Below are positions 13,101 through 26,275 of a stretch of DNA of 64,000 nt, in pieces. The notes under the pieces were generated by a model. That model was not told the DNA's origin. It did no database searches and worked only from the letters and a program-made list of their open reading frames with translations. Origin of the DNA: Anthopleura xanthogrammica (taxonomy: Eukaryota; Cnidaria; Anthozoa; Actiniaria; Actiniidae). Positions within the stretch are counted from its first letter, which is position 1. Every line of letters starts with the position of its first letter. The stretch is taken from contig OZ025224.1 of assembly GCA_964019055.1 (NCBI GenBank), forward strand, positions 4,911,376 to 4,975,375, written 5' to 3'. Position numbers and translations under genes: made by a program.

Positions 13101-16100
13101 TATTAACCGAAGTGCTATTTACGTAACACAAACACTGGTAATCTGAAGTGCAGTCAACTGTTTGACAGTTCATGGTAGATGCCAAGGCAAACTCGTACCC
13201 GTGACCTGTCGCTATAACTGGATCTTGACAAAAGTCCCGGATGTCGTATCCAATGGTGACGTTAGGAAGGAATGAATCGTTTTTATTTATCTTTTCTATT
13301 GCGTAGACCATAGCTTCAGCTCGGCCGAGTCCTGGTGGGTAGAAGGTTCCACATCTAAAAAAAAGGAATGCATTGTAAAACCGATGTCAAAGCCGCCATC
13401 TTGGACAGTATTGGACTCGAATTTTTTGTTGCTTTATAGTCTAAGTCAGTAGAATTTTCTGCGCAGTCAGTGGCCAGAAAAGAATGTTTAAAAGAAAAGA
13501 AAATGGTTAAAAACTGACCTATAATGCGTACTCTAAGAAAACGAAAACCGTCAAAATTTTCGGTCACCATGAGTTGCGGCCTTCATCAGATCGACTAAAA
13601 TATATTCAACAAACGTTTTACCAGTATAACCTTTTTATTTTCTTTTAACAGGATTCCATTACCCGGAGCGTACAACTGAATACGATAAATCTCGATTTAT
13701 CGTATTCTCAGACTGGCTATTTTTTGATTCATTAGGATTACACTGTCTGCGTGAAAATCCTACAAAAACATGTTTTTGAGATCATGAGGATTTATTTTAA
13801 ATAGGTCTAGTGCTATTTAAAAAGTTGTAGCAAGTTGCCAGCGGCTTCCTAAAAAAAAGAAACATGAATATAAAATAGAAAAATAAACAAAAAACATCCC
13901 TGGTTTTCACATATTTATTGTTCAAAGAAGACCAAATTGAAATCTAACTTTTAAAATGTTAATCGATTGCTTAAAATGAGTTGTTAATATTTAGCTGAAG
14001 GGCTCCATTTCATTAAGCTCTCACCACTTGAGTTAACTACAACCACTCAACATGATCTCAAAATAGTTAATTCATGTTATGTGATAATTATTATATGGGA
14101 AAAAGATTGAGTTCTTTGGATATCGTAAAAGAAGGAAGACAGCTTTTTTTCTAATTTCAATGGAAAAAGAAGAGTAAATCTCAAAAGATGCTAATTTCCA
14201 GGTCTGGTTTGACATAATAACAACTGACAGCATAAAAATAGTCTAAAAATTTTTTTTATTTTTTTTATTTTTTTTTATCGATCGACTAACCATTAAGATC
14301 CCCTTTTTTCGCCGTATGTTTCCTGCTGCCTTGTATTACAAAAAAAACCTTATGTCATGCGTGGCATGGGAAGATACTGTACTGACTAAAGCGTATGGCT
14401 AAAATTGGCCTGAGAATGCCAGGGTTTGGACCCCCTCAAGCGCTACAGCAAAGACGCAAAGACACAGAAAACTTTAGGAGACTATTACCACCGCACCGCC
14501 TTGGCAACTCACATCTTAAAGTGCCATCTTAAATGTGAGATTGATTGAAAATGATCAAGATGGGCTTGCTTGATTTATTTTGATCATATTGTTATACCTA
14601 TGTTTTTATTATTCTATCTTTTTTAATGAATATACCAGTTAAATTTGGAAACAAGAGGAAAAATGGAGATATTTTTTTGAGATTTTTTTAGCAGGTGGGC
14701 GGTGGTTGCATAATAATTAATATTCCCTCGGCACATTGTTTCGTTTCGCTCTTTGTAAAAATCGTTTTCAATATCTTCAGCCTTTCACACGATGAATCAG
14801 TCAAATCAACATGCAATAGTTACAGCTCACCATTCGGAAGAAACTATTTGAGCAGCTGCAATAGCTTGATGATATGTCTAGATCTGACTACAATCTTAGA
14901 TATAAATATTCATTTCCAGGAAGTGTTTAAGCCTGATGTCTAAAACTCATCAATTTTTTGTGAAATGAAAGCCAAATATTATGACTTGGAATTACTGTAT
15001 GAGAAGGATAAGCAATAAAAACTAATCGAAAATGTTTACACAAAGGTAATCAAGCCTCCAACATCAGTTGTACATAGCCTTAATGAGAAATTTCCAAAAA
15101 AATTTTCAATCTCCTTGAGGACAAAAAAAATAGACATCATTTCAAGGTTAAAAAATCTAAAATAGCCAAAGAATAAATAAATGAATTTTTTTGAGCAAGA
15201 AAAGCTTTAAGATTCAAAGGTTATAGCCGTTACGCGGATAAACAGGAACAGCAAACTGTATTTGTTTTTTTAAATATTGATTATGTTATTGTGTTATTAG
15301 TATTATTTATTTTTAGTCAGTTTTTATTTGTAAGATTTTTGAAATTATGTTTGATAAACAGGAACAGCTTACTATTTCATTTTCAGTTATATTTTGTTAT
15401 ATTTTACATTTATTTTCTTAATTGTTTTTCAATCATAATATGGAAAAAATAACTATATTTTTTTTATTTAATTATCTTTTATTGCTTTTTTACATTTTAA
15501 GGTTTTTTTTATTTCTTTGAGGATTTGTTGCAACAAATATCTCTCAGAATGAGAGCTTTGTTATCATTCGTTTCACTCAGCCATTATTTGACAATAGATC
15601 TGTCCATCCCGCTGCCAAGTCATTCTGAAGGGTTTGGATTAATGCTTCTAGCAGCATGAAACTGAAACCATCTGAGAATGTGGATTTGTAGTGTTCAATA
15701 AAGGGCCATACGCACAGGAGGAAAACTCATTATATAAAGTATACATGTACTTTTAAGCAAAATGGCAATGAGCGCAGCAAATATGTGAACACAATATTAA
15801 TGTAGGTATCTGAATATGATGATAAATGAGATAAAGGAAACTTTCAACCCTTCAAATATTATCGATATCCTGAAACAACCTCTGGGCTGATCTAATTCAG
15901 GGCACGGCTAACTCACAGATCAAACCCTGAAACAACCTCTGGGCTGATCTAAGTCAGGGCACGGCTAACTCACAGATCGAACCCTAAACAAACTCTGGGC
16001 TGATCTAAGTCAGGGCACGGCTAAGTCACAGATCGAACCCTGAAACAACCTCTGGGCTGATCTAAGTCAGGGCATGGCTAAGTCACAGATCGAACCCTGA

Positions 16101-16573
16101 AACAACCTCTGGGCTGATCTAAGTCAGGGCACGCCGCAAACTCACAGATCAAACCCGCCTGAAACAACCTCTGGGCTGATCAAAGTCAGGGCATGGCTAA
16201 CTCACAAATCGAACCCGCCTGAAACAACCTCTGGGCTGATCTAAGTCAGGGCATGGCTAACTCACAGATCGAATTGGAATTTAGCTTGTTATAAGGTTTT
16301 GTTGAGAGAGGAAAACCGTGGATTACGTCGAGTACGGAGTCGAACCCGAGACCTAATAAGAGCTACAAATATTAATGTTCGTGAAGTAACTTACGCATGG
16401 GTCGCGTTTTTGCGATGAAGTCGAGCAAGACCACCCAGTATTACGTGACCTTTCTTGAAAAGTCTGAACTGAGTGTCTTGAGCAGCCATGGTTGGGGAAC
16501 AGAGTGTAAAGAGAGCGAGTAAAACCATCACTGAACCGATAAACATCGCCGCTTTTTCGCAGCGGTTCTCCAT
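10157..16573 (-). CDS. Class C GPCR, calcium-sensing-receptor-like, copy C (complete, 898 aa)
   Basis: Complete receptor in three coding exons: 16573-16395 (leader), 13354-12857 (start of flytrap) and 12176-10157 (rest of flytrap, linker, seven helices, stop). Introns are GT-AG and both phase 2, the same layout as copy A. The 2,697-nt coding sequence divides evenly. The leader has a hydrophobic core near residues 10-27. Key signs are RTIPPDVNQAKAIADIIE and DDSYGRHG in the flytrap, CCWKCLPCEDGS in the nine-cysteine linker, and TM1 from about residue 605. FNEAKYISFSLYIFLLSW at TM6 and RHPEKNTVEF in the short tail closely resemble CaSR. Length is usual for the family without a long tail. Ligand unknown; an orphan amino-acid or cation sensor is likely. 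Confidence 0.95.
13571..15868. other. Intron 1 of receptor C, AT-rich
   Basis: Long AT-rich intron sequence with homopolymer runs. No inserted gene or clear element seen before the satellite array. Confidence 0.5.
15869..16275. repeat. Tandem satellite array, 7 units of about 57-60 bp, in intron 1 of receptor C
   Basis: Seven head-to-tail units share CCTGAAACAACCTCTGGGCT, then GATCTAAGTCAGGGCA, then CTCACAGATCGAAC. The last two units carry a short insertion, and one has an altered centre. Single diverged relatives lie at 2214-2340, 22495-22650 and 38096-38150, so the unit is a dispersed family that was locally amplified here. It ends about 120 bp from the donor of exon 1. Confidence 0.93.
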
Positions 16574-17799
16574 TGCTGAAGTGGATTCTTTCGCTCTTCA
16601 GCAACCTTTCGTTTGAAATCTGTAAAGGTGTTAATAGAGAAATCTAGATGAGAATGGTACTTAGACAATAGCTTTATCAATAGATTGTGGGAATTTTGGT
16701 TTTGTTTGATAACTGAACTGTGTGTTACTTGAAATCAATTAGCACATGTATATGACGTAAAAGGAAAAGAATCACGCGCATGCGTAGTCGTGACAAAACA
16801 ACTTCCTCTTATTTCACTATCAATTGCTTTGCAAGACGTTAATTTCTTTTGAAAAAGTTATCTTGATATATCATGATCTATAATCGAGTTTTCCCCCCAA
16901 CCAGTCCAGGGATACTAATAGGAAGTATTTGTTATGCAGATTAGCACTCTCATAAACCTATCTATTGATCTCGTTATTATACTTATAATATGGATGTTCG
17001 CTATATAGTCAAACAGTAAGACTTAAATTCAGACAATTAACTTGATATATGTATATATATATGGACCATTGTTCAAAGTAGTGATATTTTTTATGATCTT
17101 TGCTACCAAATAATGAGCAGAGTTTGTTTGTTCTCTCCTTCAATTCAAGGATTTTTCTCGCTTCGAGTTTTCCTTTCTTCGCCTGAAAACCTAACATGCT
17201 AAATAGTAATTCGAGTTGTGAGTCAGCCGTGTCCTGACTGCTAATGAGAGAGCAGTGCCGTCTAAAATCCTGTGAATAAATTTGGGGACAAAATTGATAA
17301 ATTTGATTATCTCGCTCGCATCTAAAACTCAGAGATTTCTATAATTTTCTATTTCTATTTCTATTTCTCTTTCTTTCTCATTCATGAATATATATGACAC
17401 TTGGGCACTACAAGAAAGTTCCTAGACAACACTGAATATTCAATAAGGCAATATCTATATGGCAATTAATAGTTGCAGGTGTACGAGGACAGCGTAGCGT
17501 GGTAGTCTACTTTAGTACTGTATAATTCTGAAAAGTTGGGGCTGAGACTTAAAAATGTAGTAAATATAAGCATGACGTGGGAGGCCCTCCCTCTTCGCAG
17601 TTCCATTTGGTTAACATGCAGTGATCTCACACATTAGCTAACCTTACACAGGAAAATAAGTTAACAAACATGGTTTCCTTAAAAAAAACAATAATAATGA
17701 TAAATTCTCACTAATTGGGGACACTTTAATTTTCACTCACACACACTACCACTACTTTCAATATTGTATGAAGCCAACGCTCACTCGTACGTTGATTTT
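16574..17799. other. Region upstream of receptor C
   Basis: Presumed promoter side of receptor C. I could not identify promoter elements or another gene; AT-rich with a short (TA)n near 17050. Confidence 0.4.
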
Positions 17800-17985
17800 T
17801 ACGGAGTGCATGAGGAAACCAGATAACCCGAAGAAAATCCTCATAGCATAGGAGATAACAACACATCAAACAAACTCATGATCAATTCACATATGGATTC
17901 CGCAGGGCTCGAACCAGTAACCCGAACCTTTGGAACCACAGTGGTGAAAGACGACGCGTTAGCAGCGTACGCCAACCATGCTACC
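17800..17985 (-). mobile_element. tRNA-derived SINE-like element
   Basis: On the minus strand a tRNA-like head from about 17985 carries an A-box-like stretch (TAGCATGGTTGGCGTACG) and a B box (GGTTCGAGCCC). It is followed by GGAATCC and a body of unrelated sequence. It does not fold as a full tRNA. A SINE head is the best reading; the 3' limit is not defined. Confidence 0.5.
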
Positions 17986-18974
17986 ATAAAAAAATGGAAT
18001 TCTTATCATCTTGTAAAATATTCTTAGCATTGCATTAATGATTTCAAGATTAATATATCAAACATGTTTCTTCATCTGCGCTAAAGTTGCTGTAATTTAG
18101 CCGGCTTTCTGCCTAAGCGGCCATCAAGGTTGTGATAGCGCATACATGATATACGTAGCTCATTAATTTGCTGAATGACATGGATGTTTTTGACTGTTTT
18201 CCTATGTTCAAACGCACGGGCCAGTGATGGAGAGATATCTAGCCATGCAGGATATTGTGCACACTGTCGGCTTCCATTAATAGCAGACGAGTTGAATTGC
18301 AACTCCGAAAGAAAGAAATACAGGAATTATCCTACTACAGGAAATACGGGTATATATAGTTATTTTGTCGTTTAGGGGAAGTTTTCAATTGGTTTATAAA
18401 CATGAAACTATCACCGCAAGAGCCCCACGTTCAAAGTAAGAATTATTATGAATGATTAGAAAAAAATAGAGGAGAAAATCATAGAAGAAAGTAGAAGAGA
18501 ACATGGAATAAAAAGGAAGAAAGAAAGAAAGAAAGAAAGTGAAAGAATAAACTTATTCAATATGGCATTTCCTAGACTAGTGTTACATCATTGACTCTTC
18601 AAGCTCAAGCTATTCAACTTTACCATGTTTTTATCTACCGTTTTTTTATCTAAGCTCATTGACCAAGGGATAAAAGACGAATCACTGTGAATTCTTAGCG
18701 TCCGTATTGCTATCTTTTCCTGATCAGTTTTATTAAGTAGCCTTGCGTTAAAAGCTTTAGTTTTCAATACATCCACATGGTTTCCGTAGCTTCACATTTG
18801 ATGGATTAAAAGCATAAAATCCGGTCTTATTAAAGTTTTAACGTTAGTATCCGGGAAGGAAAAGAAACCTTTGCCCAATGGCCCAATTTGCCACAAAACG
18901 TCTTTAAGATTGTAGAACAGGAATTTGTAAGATACATATATCAAGAATAGATCTCGCGGCCGCAGTAAAAACAA

Positions 18975-19115
18975 TATCTCTTAGGGATCATGACTTCCCT
19001 TTTCAGACCATGTGTTATTCCCTTGAGTACGATTTGTTCGTTTTCTTGCTAGTGATAAGATGTACATGAATATGCACTAGTGAATGTAACTGAAACATCG
19101 TGCCTCGTGGTTTCA
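18975..19115. mobile_element. Diverged copy of the second palindromic MITE family (MITE-2)
   Basis: Contains TTTTCAGACCATGTGTTATTCCC and an inverted counterpart ending near GCCTCGTGGTTTCAAAC, the pattern of the copies at 38197-38362 and 48652-48854. A fragment (TTTGAAATGGGGAAAC) also lies near 19296. Confidence 0.5.
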
Positions 19116-19299
19116 AACACCATCGAAGTCAGTCTGTGATTTTTTTTTTTTCATCGACGTATTTGAATTGGTCCGGCAAATTCTCGAAATGATACCGTTT
19201 GGTTTTCTAGTACTACAACTTACCTTTAAATATCTATCTATTCCGTTCTAGTGCTACGTGAGCCACTTCCGTAATTACTCACTTATTCTCAGGGGTTTG

Positions 19300-21423
19300 A
19301 AATGGGGAAACTTTACGGCCAAATTAATTGATGGGCTAAGAGTACTAGTTAGTGGTCTGTCCATTAGAGAGGAAACATATTGACTGATTTTTGTAAAATT
19401 AATTGCGTAAGATTTCATAATTCAGTTGTTTTTCTTTCTGTCATTTCTAATTCTACCCTGAACTAATTAGTTTATGCTAAAACAATTAGGCCTCTTGCCT
19501 CCATAAGCTACGGGTTAGATAGCCCACTCGGCTGTGCCTTTTGAGCTACATGCTGACCTGCAGTTCATTTGGTCTGCCAAACGAGTAAGTTCCAAATAGA
19601 ATTAATTGTTGTTTTTGCGGAATCATCCAAATCAAACAAAAATTGACGGACTACGAAAAAAGAGCGAAACGGAGAGAAATAAAATTAATCAGGGAATTCC
19701 GCGATTGGTTAAGAAGCAGCTCATCGACATTTGATTACTTTGGAAGCCATTTAAATGTCATGATCACATTCTCTTTCAGTGATGAGTTCCATGGCACCAC
19801 TCGATCGATATAATAGAAACTTTCCGGCGTTTTGTGAACTGCTTAATATATAATATGTTTTTTCGCGTTAACGAAATTACTGAAGTTACGCTGAAATTAC
19901 TTGTAAATGGGAAAGACAGTCATTAAATTAGAGTCAGATTAACTTTTAGTTAATAACGCCCACTTTTTTCATCATGACAACTATATTTCATTATATATAT
20001 TTTAATGACTTCACAGAACATTATAGCAACATGGAAATCAATTAGTATATAATTGAGCTGATAAATACCCACTTCTATAATATTTACCCCTTTCATCCAC
20101 GGGTTCGGTGTAGGGCCGTAGCTAGGATAGGGGCGCGGGGGGCTCAGCCCCCAAATATTAGCCCATGCACCTTCGATATTCTTGGCTAAGTGATCACGCA
20201 CAGATTAATTCAAGAAGAAAATCCGGGGAAATAATGAAGTAATCCTTATATATTGTCTTAACTATTTTCCCGGAGCCTCGCCTTGAATTGATTTGTGCGT
20301 GACACTCAACCAGAATATCAAAAGTAGGCTATTTCGGCTGTTCGTTGACAATAATTCTACCTCTGCCCATAGCAACAGTATTTTTGACCTTGCTACGACC
20401 CTAAGATGAGATCTCGCCTCTCACCATTGCGACCGGGTTCGATGCACGGAATTGGTATTGTATGTGAGCCTGAGAGTTGCTTGTTGATCTCTCCTGCACT
20501 TCGAGGGTTTTTATCAGGGTTCTCCATGAAAATATAATCACGCGACTTCTAAATTCTACGATCATGGTACGAGAGCCACAGGTTTGTAGCCACTGGCTAT
20601 TACTGACCTCGTAAAAACAAAGACTGTTTGCGGTTTGTTTTTGTTGTTTGTTGCTCAGTTGTTTGCTTGTTTGTCTGTTAGTCAAGTGTTTGTCTGTTTA
20701 TCTGTTTAGTTGTTGTTGTTTTTTCTTTCTTTTTCCATACTTACAGTTGTATCTCTTCTCTTTATGACAGATCAAATTTAACGCACGCAAGACGAATGGT
20801 TGACGTTCAACCACGTTGCCTACTCAGACCAGCTACCTCCGCTTCTGTTTATCTACCGCCGACCTTAAGGTCTTTTTAATAACCCAGTTTTCTTTTAACT
20901 TCGTTGTCTTTAAACACAATCATTCTTATCTCGATTCAGTAAGCATTCAGTGTGGCAGACCGTCTGGATAAGATTAGCCAAAGCATGGGTTGATTAATGA
21001 GCAGACTGATATACACAAAAATCGCTAAAATTCTTGCTTCGTTCTTGAAAATCAATCATAGCAGGAAAGGATTATTTCATTATCGGGGAGATTATCTTAC
21101 ATGAACTGACTTAATTATGCCTGTGGAAATGCGTTTTTTCTTTTAATAATAAAAGAAGTTTTTGAATGATTTAACAAATGTCTTATATCAAAAAATCCTA
21201 CTTTATCAGTTGGGTGTTATGAGATTCTCACTTAAGACCACGTGTCTGACTCTTAGAAATAAGATTCTTAGTTTGTATCAGAAGTACTGAGATAAACCGT
21301 CTCGAGCGGCTACTGTTTAGTTATAACAAAGAAAAGATAATGAAGTGAATGACAGGTTTTTTACCGAAAGTCGGTGTTTTCGCTCTTTGTCGATAGTGCG
21401 AAAACTAAGATTGATGGAATCAG
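19300..21423. other. Gene-poor stretch
   Basis: No gene recognised. A transposon-end motif (GGGCCGTAGCTAGGA) lies near 20113 with a short G/C-rich palindrome (GGGGGGCTCAGCCCCC) beside it. Confidence 0.4.
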
Positions 21424-21897
21424 TCAAAGAGAGCATAAATAAGGAAGGGAAACTTCTTAATACCGCGCGCGCCATGTGAATTCCCGGTTGGGCTATTTTT
21501 AGCATCCAAAGTCGATTGGTTTTTTATTTTTTGATGGATTGGACGTGTGCAAGCGCTCTCAAAAAGAACATACTTTTCGTCGATTTTTCTCACTTTTTTC
21601 GACAAAATCTATTAGATAAAGCAAAAAGATCAGGATTGGCTATGTTCTGTTCTCTGATAAAACACGACTGAGGCTATTGAACACTCAAAAAGACGCGAAA
21701 TGTTTGTTTTCCCAAAAAACTTTATATGCTTTCGCTACTTCCAGGTTTGGATGAAGCACACAATTTTTGACGCACAGGAGTAGGGTATGGCGAAAATTGT
21801 TTGTACGCGGATGCTAAAAGTAGCCAAACCGGGAATTCACACGGCGCGCGCGTTATTAAGAAGTTTCCCTCTCTTATTTATGCTTTCTTGATCAATC
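21424..21897. mobile_element. Foldback element with CG-rich arms
   Basis: Arms of about 85 bp at 21424-21510 and about 21812-21897 are inverted copies. They contain AGCATAAATAAGG, TACCGCGCGCGCC and CCCGGTTGGGCTATTTTTAGCATCC. The inside (21606-21810) recurs in the opposite orientation at about 30980-31186, showing that this is a family. No protein coding. Confidence 0.8.
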
Positions 21898-21950
21898 TCA
21901 TGACACGTGGAATCAAATTGGAAAACAAATTATACGCGCAAAGCTATAAC

Positions 21951-21970
21951 CCCCCCCCCCCCCCCCCCCC
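21951..21970. repeat. Poly-C tract
   Basis: A run of about 20 C residues; its length is likely unstable or misestimated. Confidence 0.9.
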
Positions 21971-22494
21971 TATTGTGGACTTTACTTTCAAAGTTACTTT
22001 TGAAGTTTTAAAGCTTCTGTATGCGGTTTATATATAAATATTTTCCCCTACAAATTCGTTTTGCACCTGCTTGAGATGACATCTTACAATATCTCGCGTT
22101 CGAATCAACACAAGATGTTTCGCAAGTCATTACGGTCCATATATGGATTTAAGAATGAGGACGACATTTTTTGAAGTTTTGAAACGTATTTGTAACGGTT
22201 TGCATTGGGCTTTCGATAGTGTATGCTTGGATTTTGCCCGACAAATAGATCGAAATCAAATTTGGAGGAAAACTCATACAATAGATTAAAGTTGATTTGC
22301 TCAATTGACAGAGTGGATCTTGCCACCAAGTCTACGAACACAGATCGAAAGTGAGCTAACCGGCAAATAATGTATGCAAACTTGCGTGCCTTTAAACAAT
22401 TTTTAAAACTGAAACCTGAGAAATCGATAGAATTACGTTTTCGTGCCTATTTCTGTGAACTCCTAACAAGCTAAATTCCCCGACCAATTCATTC

Positions 22495-22650
22495 TGTGAG
22501 TTATAATTAACCATGCCCTGAAATTGATCAGCTCAGATCAGGTTAACCGTACCCTGACTTAGATCACACCAAAAGTTGTTTCAGGGTTCGATCTGTGAGT
22601 CACACGTGCCCTGGATTTGATCAGCTCAGAGGTTTTCCTGGGTTTCGATA
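22495..22650. repeat. Dispersed copies of the 57-bp satellite unit, inverted
   Basis: Holds GTTGTTTCAGGGTTCGATCTG and GATCAGCTCAGAGG, the reverse-complement pattern of the 15869-16275 unit, in about two diverged copies. Confidence 0.65.
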
Positions 22651-24604
22651 GAAATTGAAGATGTTTTAAGCAAAACTACTTTGTATTCATGCAACTGAAA
22701 CCATGGTCGTTAGACAAGTTGCAAAAGGATGCGTCGTGGAGCAGGAAGTGAAGCTTTTCTTGTTTATAAATTCCAGCTAAAATTAACTATGAAAGCTATA
22801 AACTACTGAATGATTGTTAATTCAATTGCCGATACGATAGTTTGCCCGAGTTAGGAATTACACTAAGCGCAGTAAAAGGAAAAATATGAATTCAAAGAAA
22901 ACTTGAAATAATGAAAATAAAGAATAAGAGGAAGTTATGATTAAGGAAGTACTTTCGTTCGCATTTCCAATTTTTAACATTTTCTCCAATGAGTGTGTTT
23001 TTCGGTGCAGCTGGTTTTGGTCACACGTAACCTGCCAGACATATAGTGCAAACACGGTACAAACTACTTGTGGTGGATGTCCATCAAAAACAAGTTGATT
23101 TTTCCCTTTTCATTATTGGATGCACGCTTTTGATTAGCTTGCTTGCGGCAATCACAATTCGCTGTTATTTTTCCGACGGGTAAAAACTAATAAACGCAGA
23201 GCGACTATATTACTCAGGCTTAATCCTTTGTATTTGATGTTCGTTGGAGAGAAAAAATAAAAATGGTCTGCTATAGAAAGAAAGAAAAATAAGGAGGAAG
23301 AAAAAATTAAAACAGAAAACAAGCGCAAAGAAAATTCATTAATTATTTCCTGAATACAAACACTTATATCAATCTACAAGAAAAATAAATTCACAATCCC
23401 TAATGTGGGGAAAAAAGGTTAGTCGGTTATATTTTATGACGGCTTAGTGGTCAGGAAAATACGATAATTACTAAAAATGCAATACAATTATGGCAAATCT
23501 GCTGCTGAAATTTTTCAAAAAAATCAATTTTTAGTAACAAGGATTGTGTTGTGTGTGTGTGTTTGTTTTTGGTGTTATTGTATTTTTCAATCTTAAAAGA
23601 ACAAATCAAACTAGAAAGGTGAAGATGTGAAGGTGATTGTGTCATGTTTGCGCTTTTTCACCTAACAACGCAGCCAAAATTTTCCTTAGATATTAGGATA
23701 TATAATATCCAGTAAAAGTATCAAAGACTTACTTGTGAAGAAGTTGGATGGTGATACGTTTTATGATCCGTTTTGATTTCCAGGCCAAAAATATCGACAA
23801 ATTTAAAAACTAGAATTGAAAAGCTTAAAGTCACTATTGAGAACTCTCCGGCCCAGACTTTGGTGCTCTGACTAAAGACCACTCAACAGCGCGTATGGCT
23901 TGATGGATGATTTCATTAAATGGAGATATAACACACCCATATTTTTCTTTTAATACTGGGTCATGAATGAAAAACTGGGACCAACCGGAAAAGAAATAAA
24001 CGGAAGTAAAATCTATCAGAAAAAAATCAAAATACCTTCTTTAAGCGAAAGATAAACATAGACTTTCTAGTATCCTCCAAGAAACCTTTCAACGGTTTTC
24101 CTTTCGAGTGAGCAAAAGCACATCAATAGAATCCAAAAATGCCAGGAATTTTAAGAAAGCCGTTTTAGAGGCAGGATTCTGGTAATTGTCGGTCTATTTT
24201 CACTTATACCGACACATTATAAACCGCCTTCGAGGATCAATTTAAATCTATTCTTTTTCGAGATTTGACATATTTTCGTACACACGGGAAATTGAATTTA
24301 AAAAGCTCAATACTGATAGAAGATTGGAAAGCGAAAGTAACATGTCTCGAAGGTTCTTTGTCCACAGACATAATTATCATGCAAATTGTTTGCCTTCGTA
24401 CCGACAAATGGAAACTGAAATGGCTCAGTGTTTGTTTGCAAGAAAGCAATTATGTTACTTTAAGTGGCAAAAACGTTGAAAAAGCTGATAGCTAGTAACT
24501 GTTAAAATCTTTAAGCAAAAGGTTTCCCCTTCTCAGTACTAAAAACAGCCAAAAAACAGCAGTCTCGTTCTCTAAGGCCTCGTCTTGTCTAGTGAACGTG
24601 CTTA
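22651..24604. other. Gene-poor stretch
   Basis: AT-rich sequence with short GT and A-rich runs. No gene or element that I can support. Confidence 0.4.
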
Positions 24605-24873
24605 CCTTGGTAGATCCTTTGAGTTCTAACTCCGGCTTCTCTATTTGAGGTACTAATATTTGTAATTTTATATGATACAATCTTCCGTGTCCTTATCTGT
24701 ATTGACGTAGGAGTTAAGGTAGCTGGATCAGACGCGCTACTGTGAAGCCAAATATAGTAACCGCGTAGCCTCTTATGAACCCGAGTTTTAAGTTTTGATC
24801 CAATTGAAAAACAAAGATCAATACTTATGACAGTTGGTTGTAAAAAAGATGTTTCCAAAACATAACTGTGCAC
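24605..24873 (-). other. Possible orphan exon, unrecognised
   Basis: A minus-strand open frame of about 90 codons ends in a canonical donor (CAAG|GTAAGCACG, boundary near 24606). The predicted peptide is basic and Ser/Thr-rich, with no motif I recognise. Upstream and downstream partners were not found. It may be an exon of an unannotated transcript or chance. Confidence 0.2.
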
Positions 24874-26039
24874 TTTTAATTTAAATAAGGAGTTTGCAAT
24901 AATATTATTGGCTTATGTACATGGGGGTATATCTTTTCCCTAGACGGCAAACTGGGAGATAGTTTTGAGTCACTTATCAATGCTTTAGTAAGCCTTGTTA
25001 TCCAGACAGCAATGCATGGCGTCTAAATCGATCATCGAATTGAGACAGAGTTTCAGGAAGTATAAGATGGCTTTGAAGTAGCTTCCTCCGTGAACCAATC
25101 AAGACCTAAAAAAGATCGTTCTAGCCAATCACATTGCTTGAAGCAAAAACGACTAGAAATTTAAATTTAATAATGCTCAAAATAAGCATGATATACATCT
25201 AAAATGTTTTTATAACATACTCGAAAAGTAATCTTACTTCTCAGCAGTCTATATTTGTTCATGAAAAAAATCTAGTTTTTAATAACTCCTGCTCAGCCAT
25301 ATATAGAGAGAATAGACTAAAAAATATGTCTAAAAATAAAAAGTAATATGGTACGTATAAAATAAATGATCTAACTTCTCCGCATGATAACATTGATTTC
25401 TCTAGAAAAGATATAATGTTACAAAAATTCAGCAGGAAAAATAATTTTTAGATGCACTGAGTAAACATTTTTTGTTTCAAGTTTTTTCAGCTTTCGTACA
25501 TTTGTTAATTATTTGAATCCAATCTAAATAACTTAAAATTCAAATATAGAATATTTTTTTTATCAATATTATATTCCTATACTTTTACTATTTAATTATA
25601 TTTTTAGAGTCAATTTGATTCAACTTGTGAATTCAATGTGCAGTACTAGCTTGTTTTTAACTTCAAACAAAAAAGAAATTTGTTTAGGGAATTTTGTGTT
25701 CAGGTATTCCTTTTTTTTGTTTAAACTCTTTTAGGACTCTTTTTAGATTAGTCTCAAAAAAGAACATAACCGAAAAATAAATTTATTCACTATTGGTAAA
25801 ATAATTTTGTTGTGTGTTTTTACAATGTCATTGCCTAAGCAGTGCTTTTTATTTATTTATTTTATTTATTTATTTATTTATTTTTTTTTGTTGTTGTCTC
25901 TTTATATTTGTGGTCCTTATTACAATTAATAATATTCGCTAACTCATCTTCTTCTTTTTTTCGTAAATCATTTTTTTCTTGTTTTTTTGAAAATTGCGTT
26001 GAAATTGAGTTCGATTATCATTTTAATAGCCGCATTTGC
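24874..26039. other. AT-rich gene-free stretch
   Basis: Extremely AT-rich; includes a (TTTA)n tract at about 25848-25882. No gene seen. Confidence 0.5.
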
Positions 26040-26275
26040 TTTAATGTGACTGACCGGCTTTTGAACGTTCAATCAGTGAGCCCACGATGTGCGCGCGCAC
26101 AAAAACCGCTCAAAACCGCATAATAAGCTTCGAAATTTTATACAACACCACACAGGTTTTGAACTTCAACAGGACAAAACCCTAAAACCCTTTCGAAAAC
26201 TTGTCAAGATGGTAATATTTAAAATTCATTATATCGAGAACGAGCTCGGGACATCCCAAATTTTCTTTTAATCTA
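26040..26275. repeat. Copy of a dispersed repeat also present, inverted, at 55555-56045
   Basis: Shares with the reverse complement of 55555-56045 the blocks CCCACGATGTGC, CTTCAACAGGACAAAACC, AAAACTTGTCAAGATGGTAA and GAACGAGCTCGGGACA. Here the blocks are contiguous; in the other copy about 220 bp separate the last two. Type unknown. Confidence 0.75.

Noticed and set aside
15869..16275. CRISPR-like look of regularly spaced repeats
   Set aside because: Units are contiguous with no unique spacers, and the setting is an animal intron.
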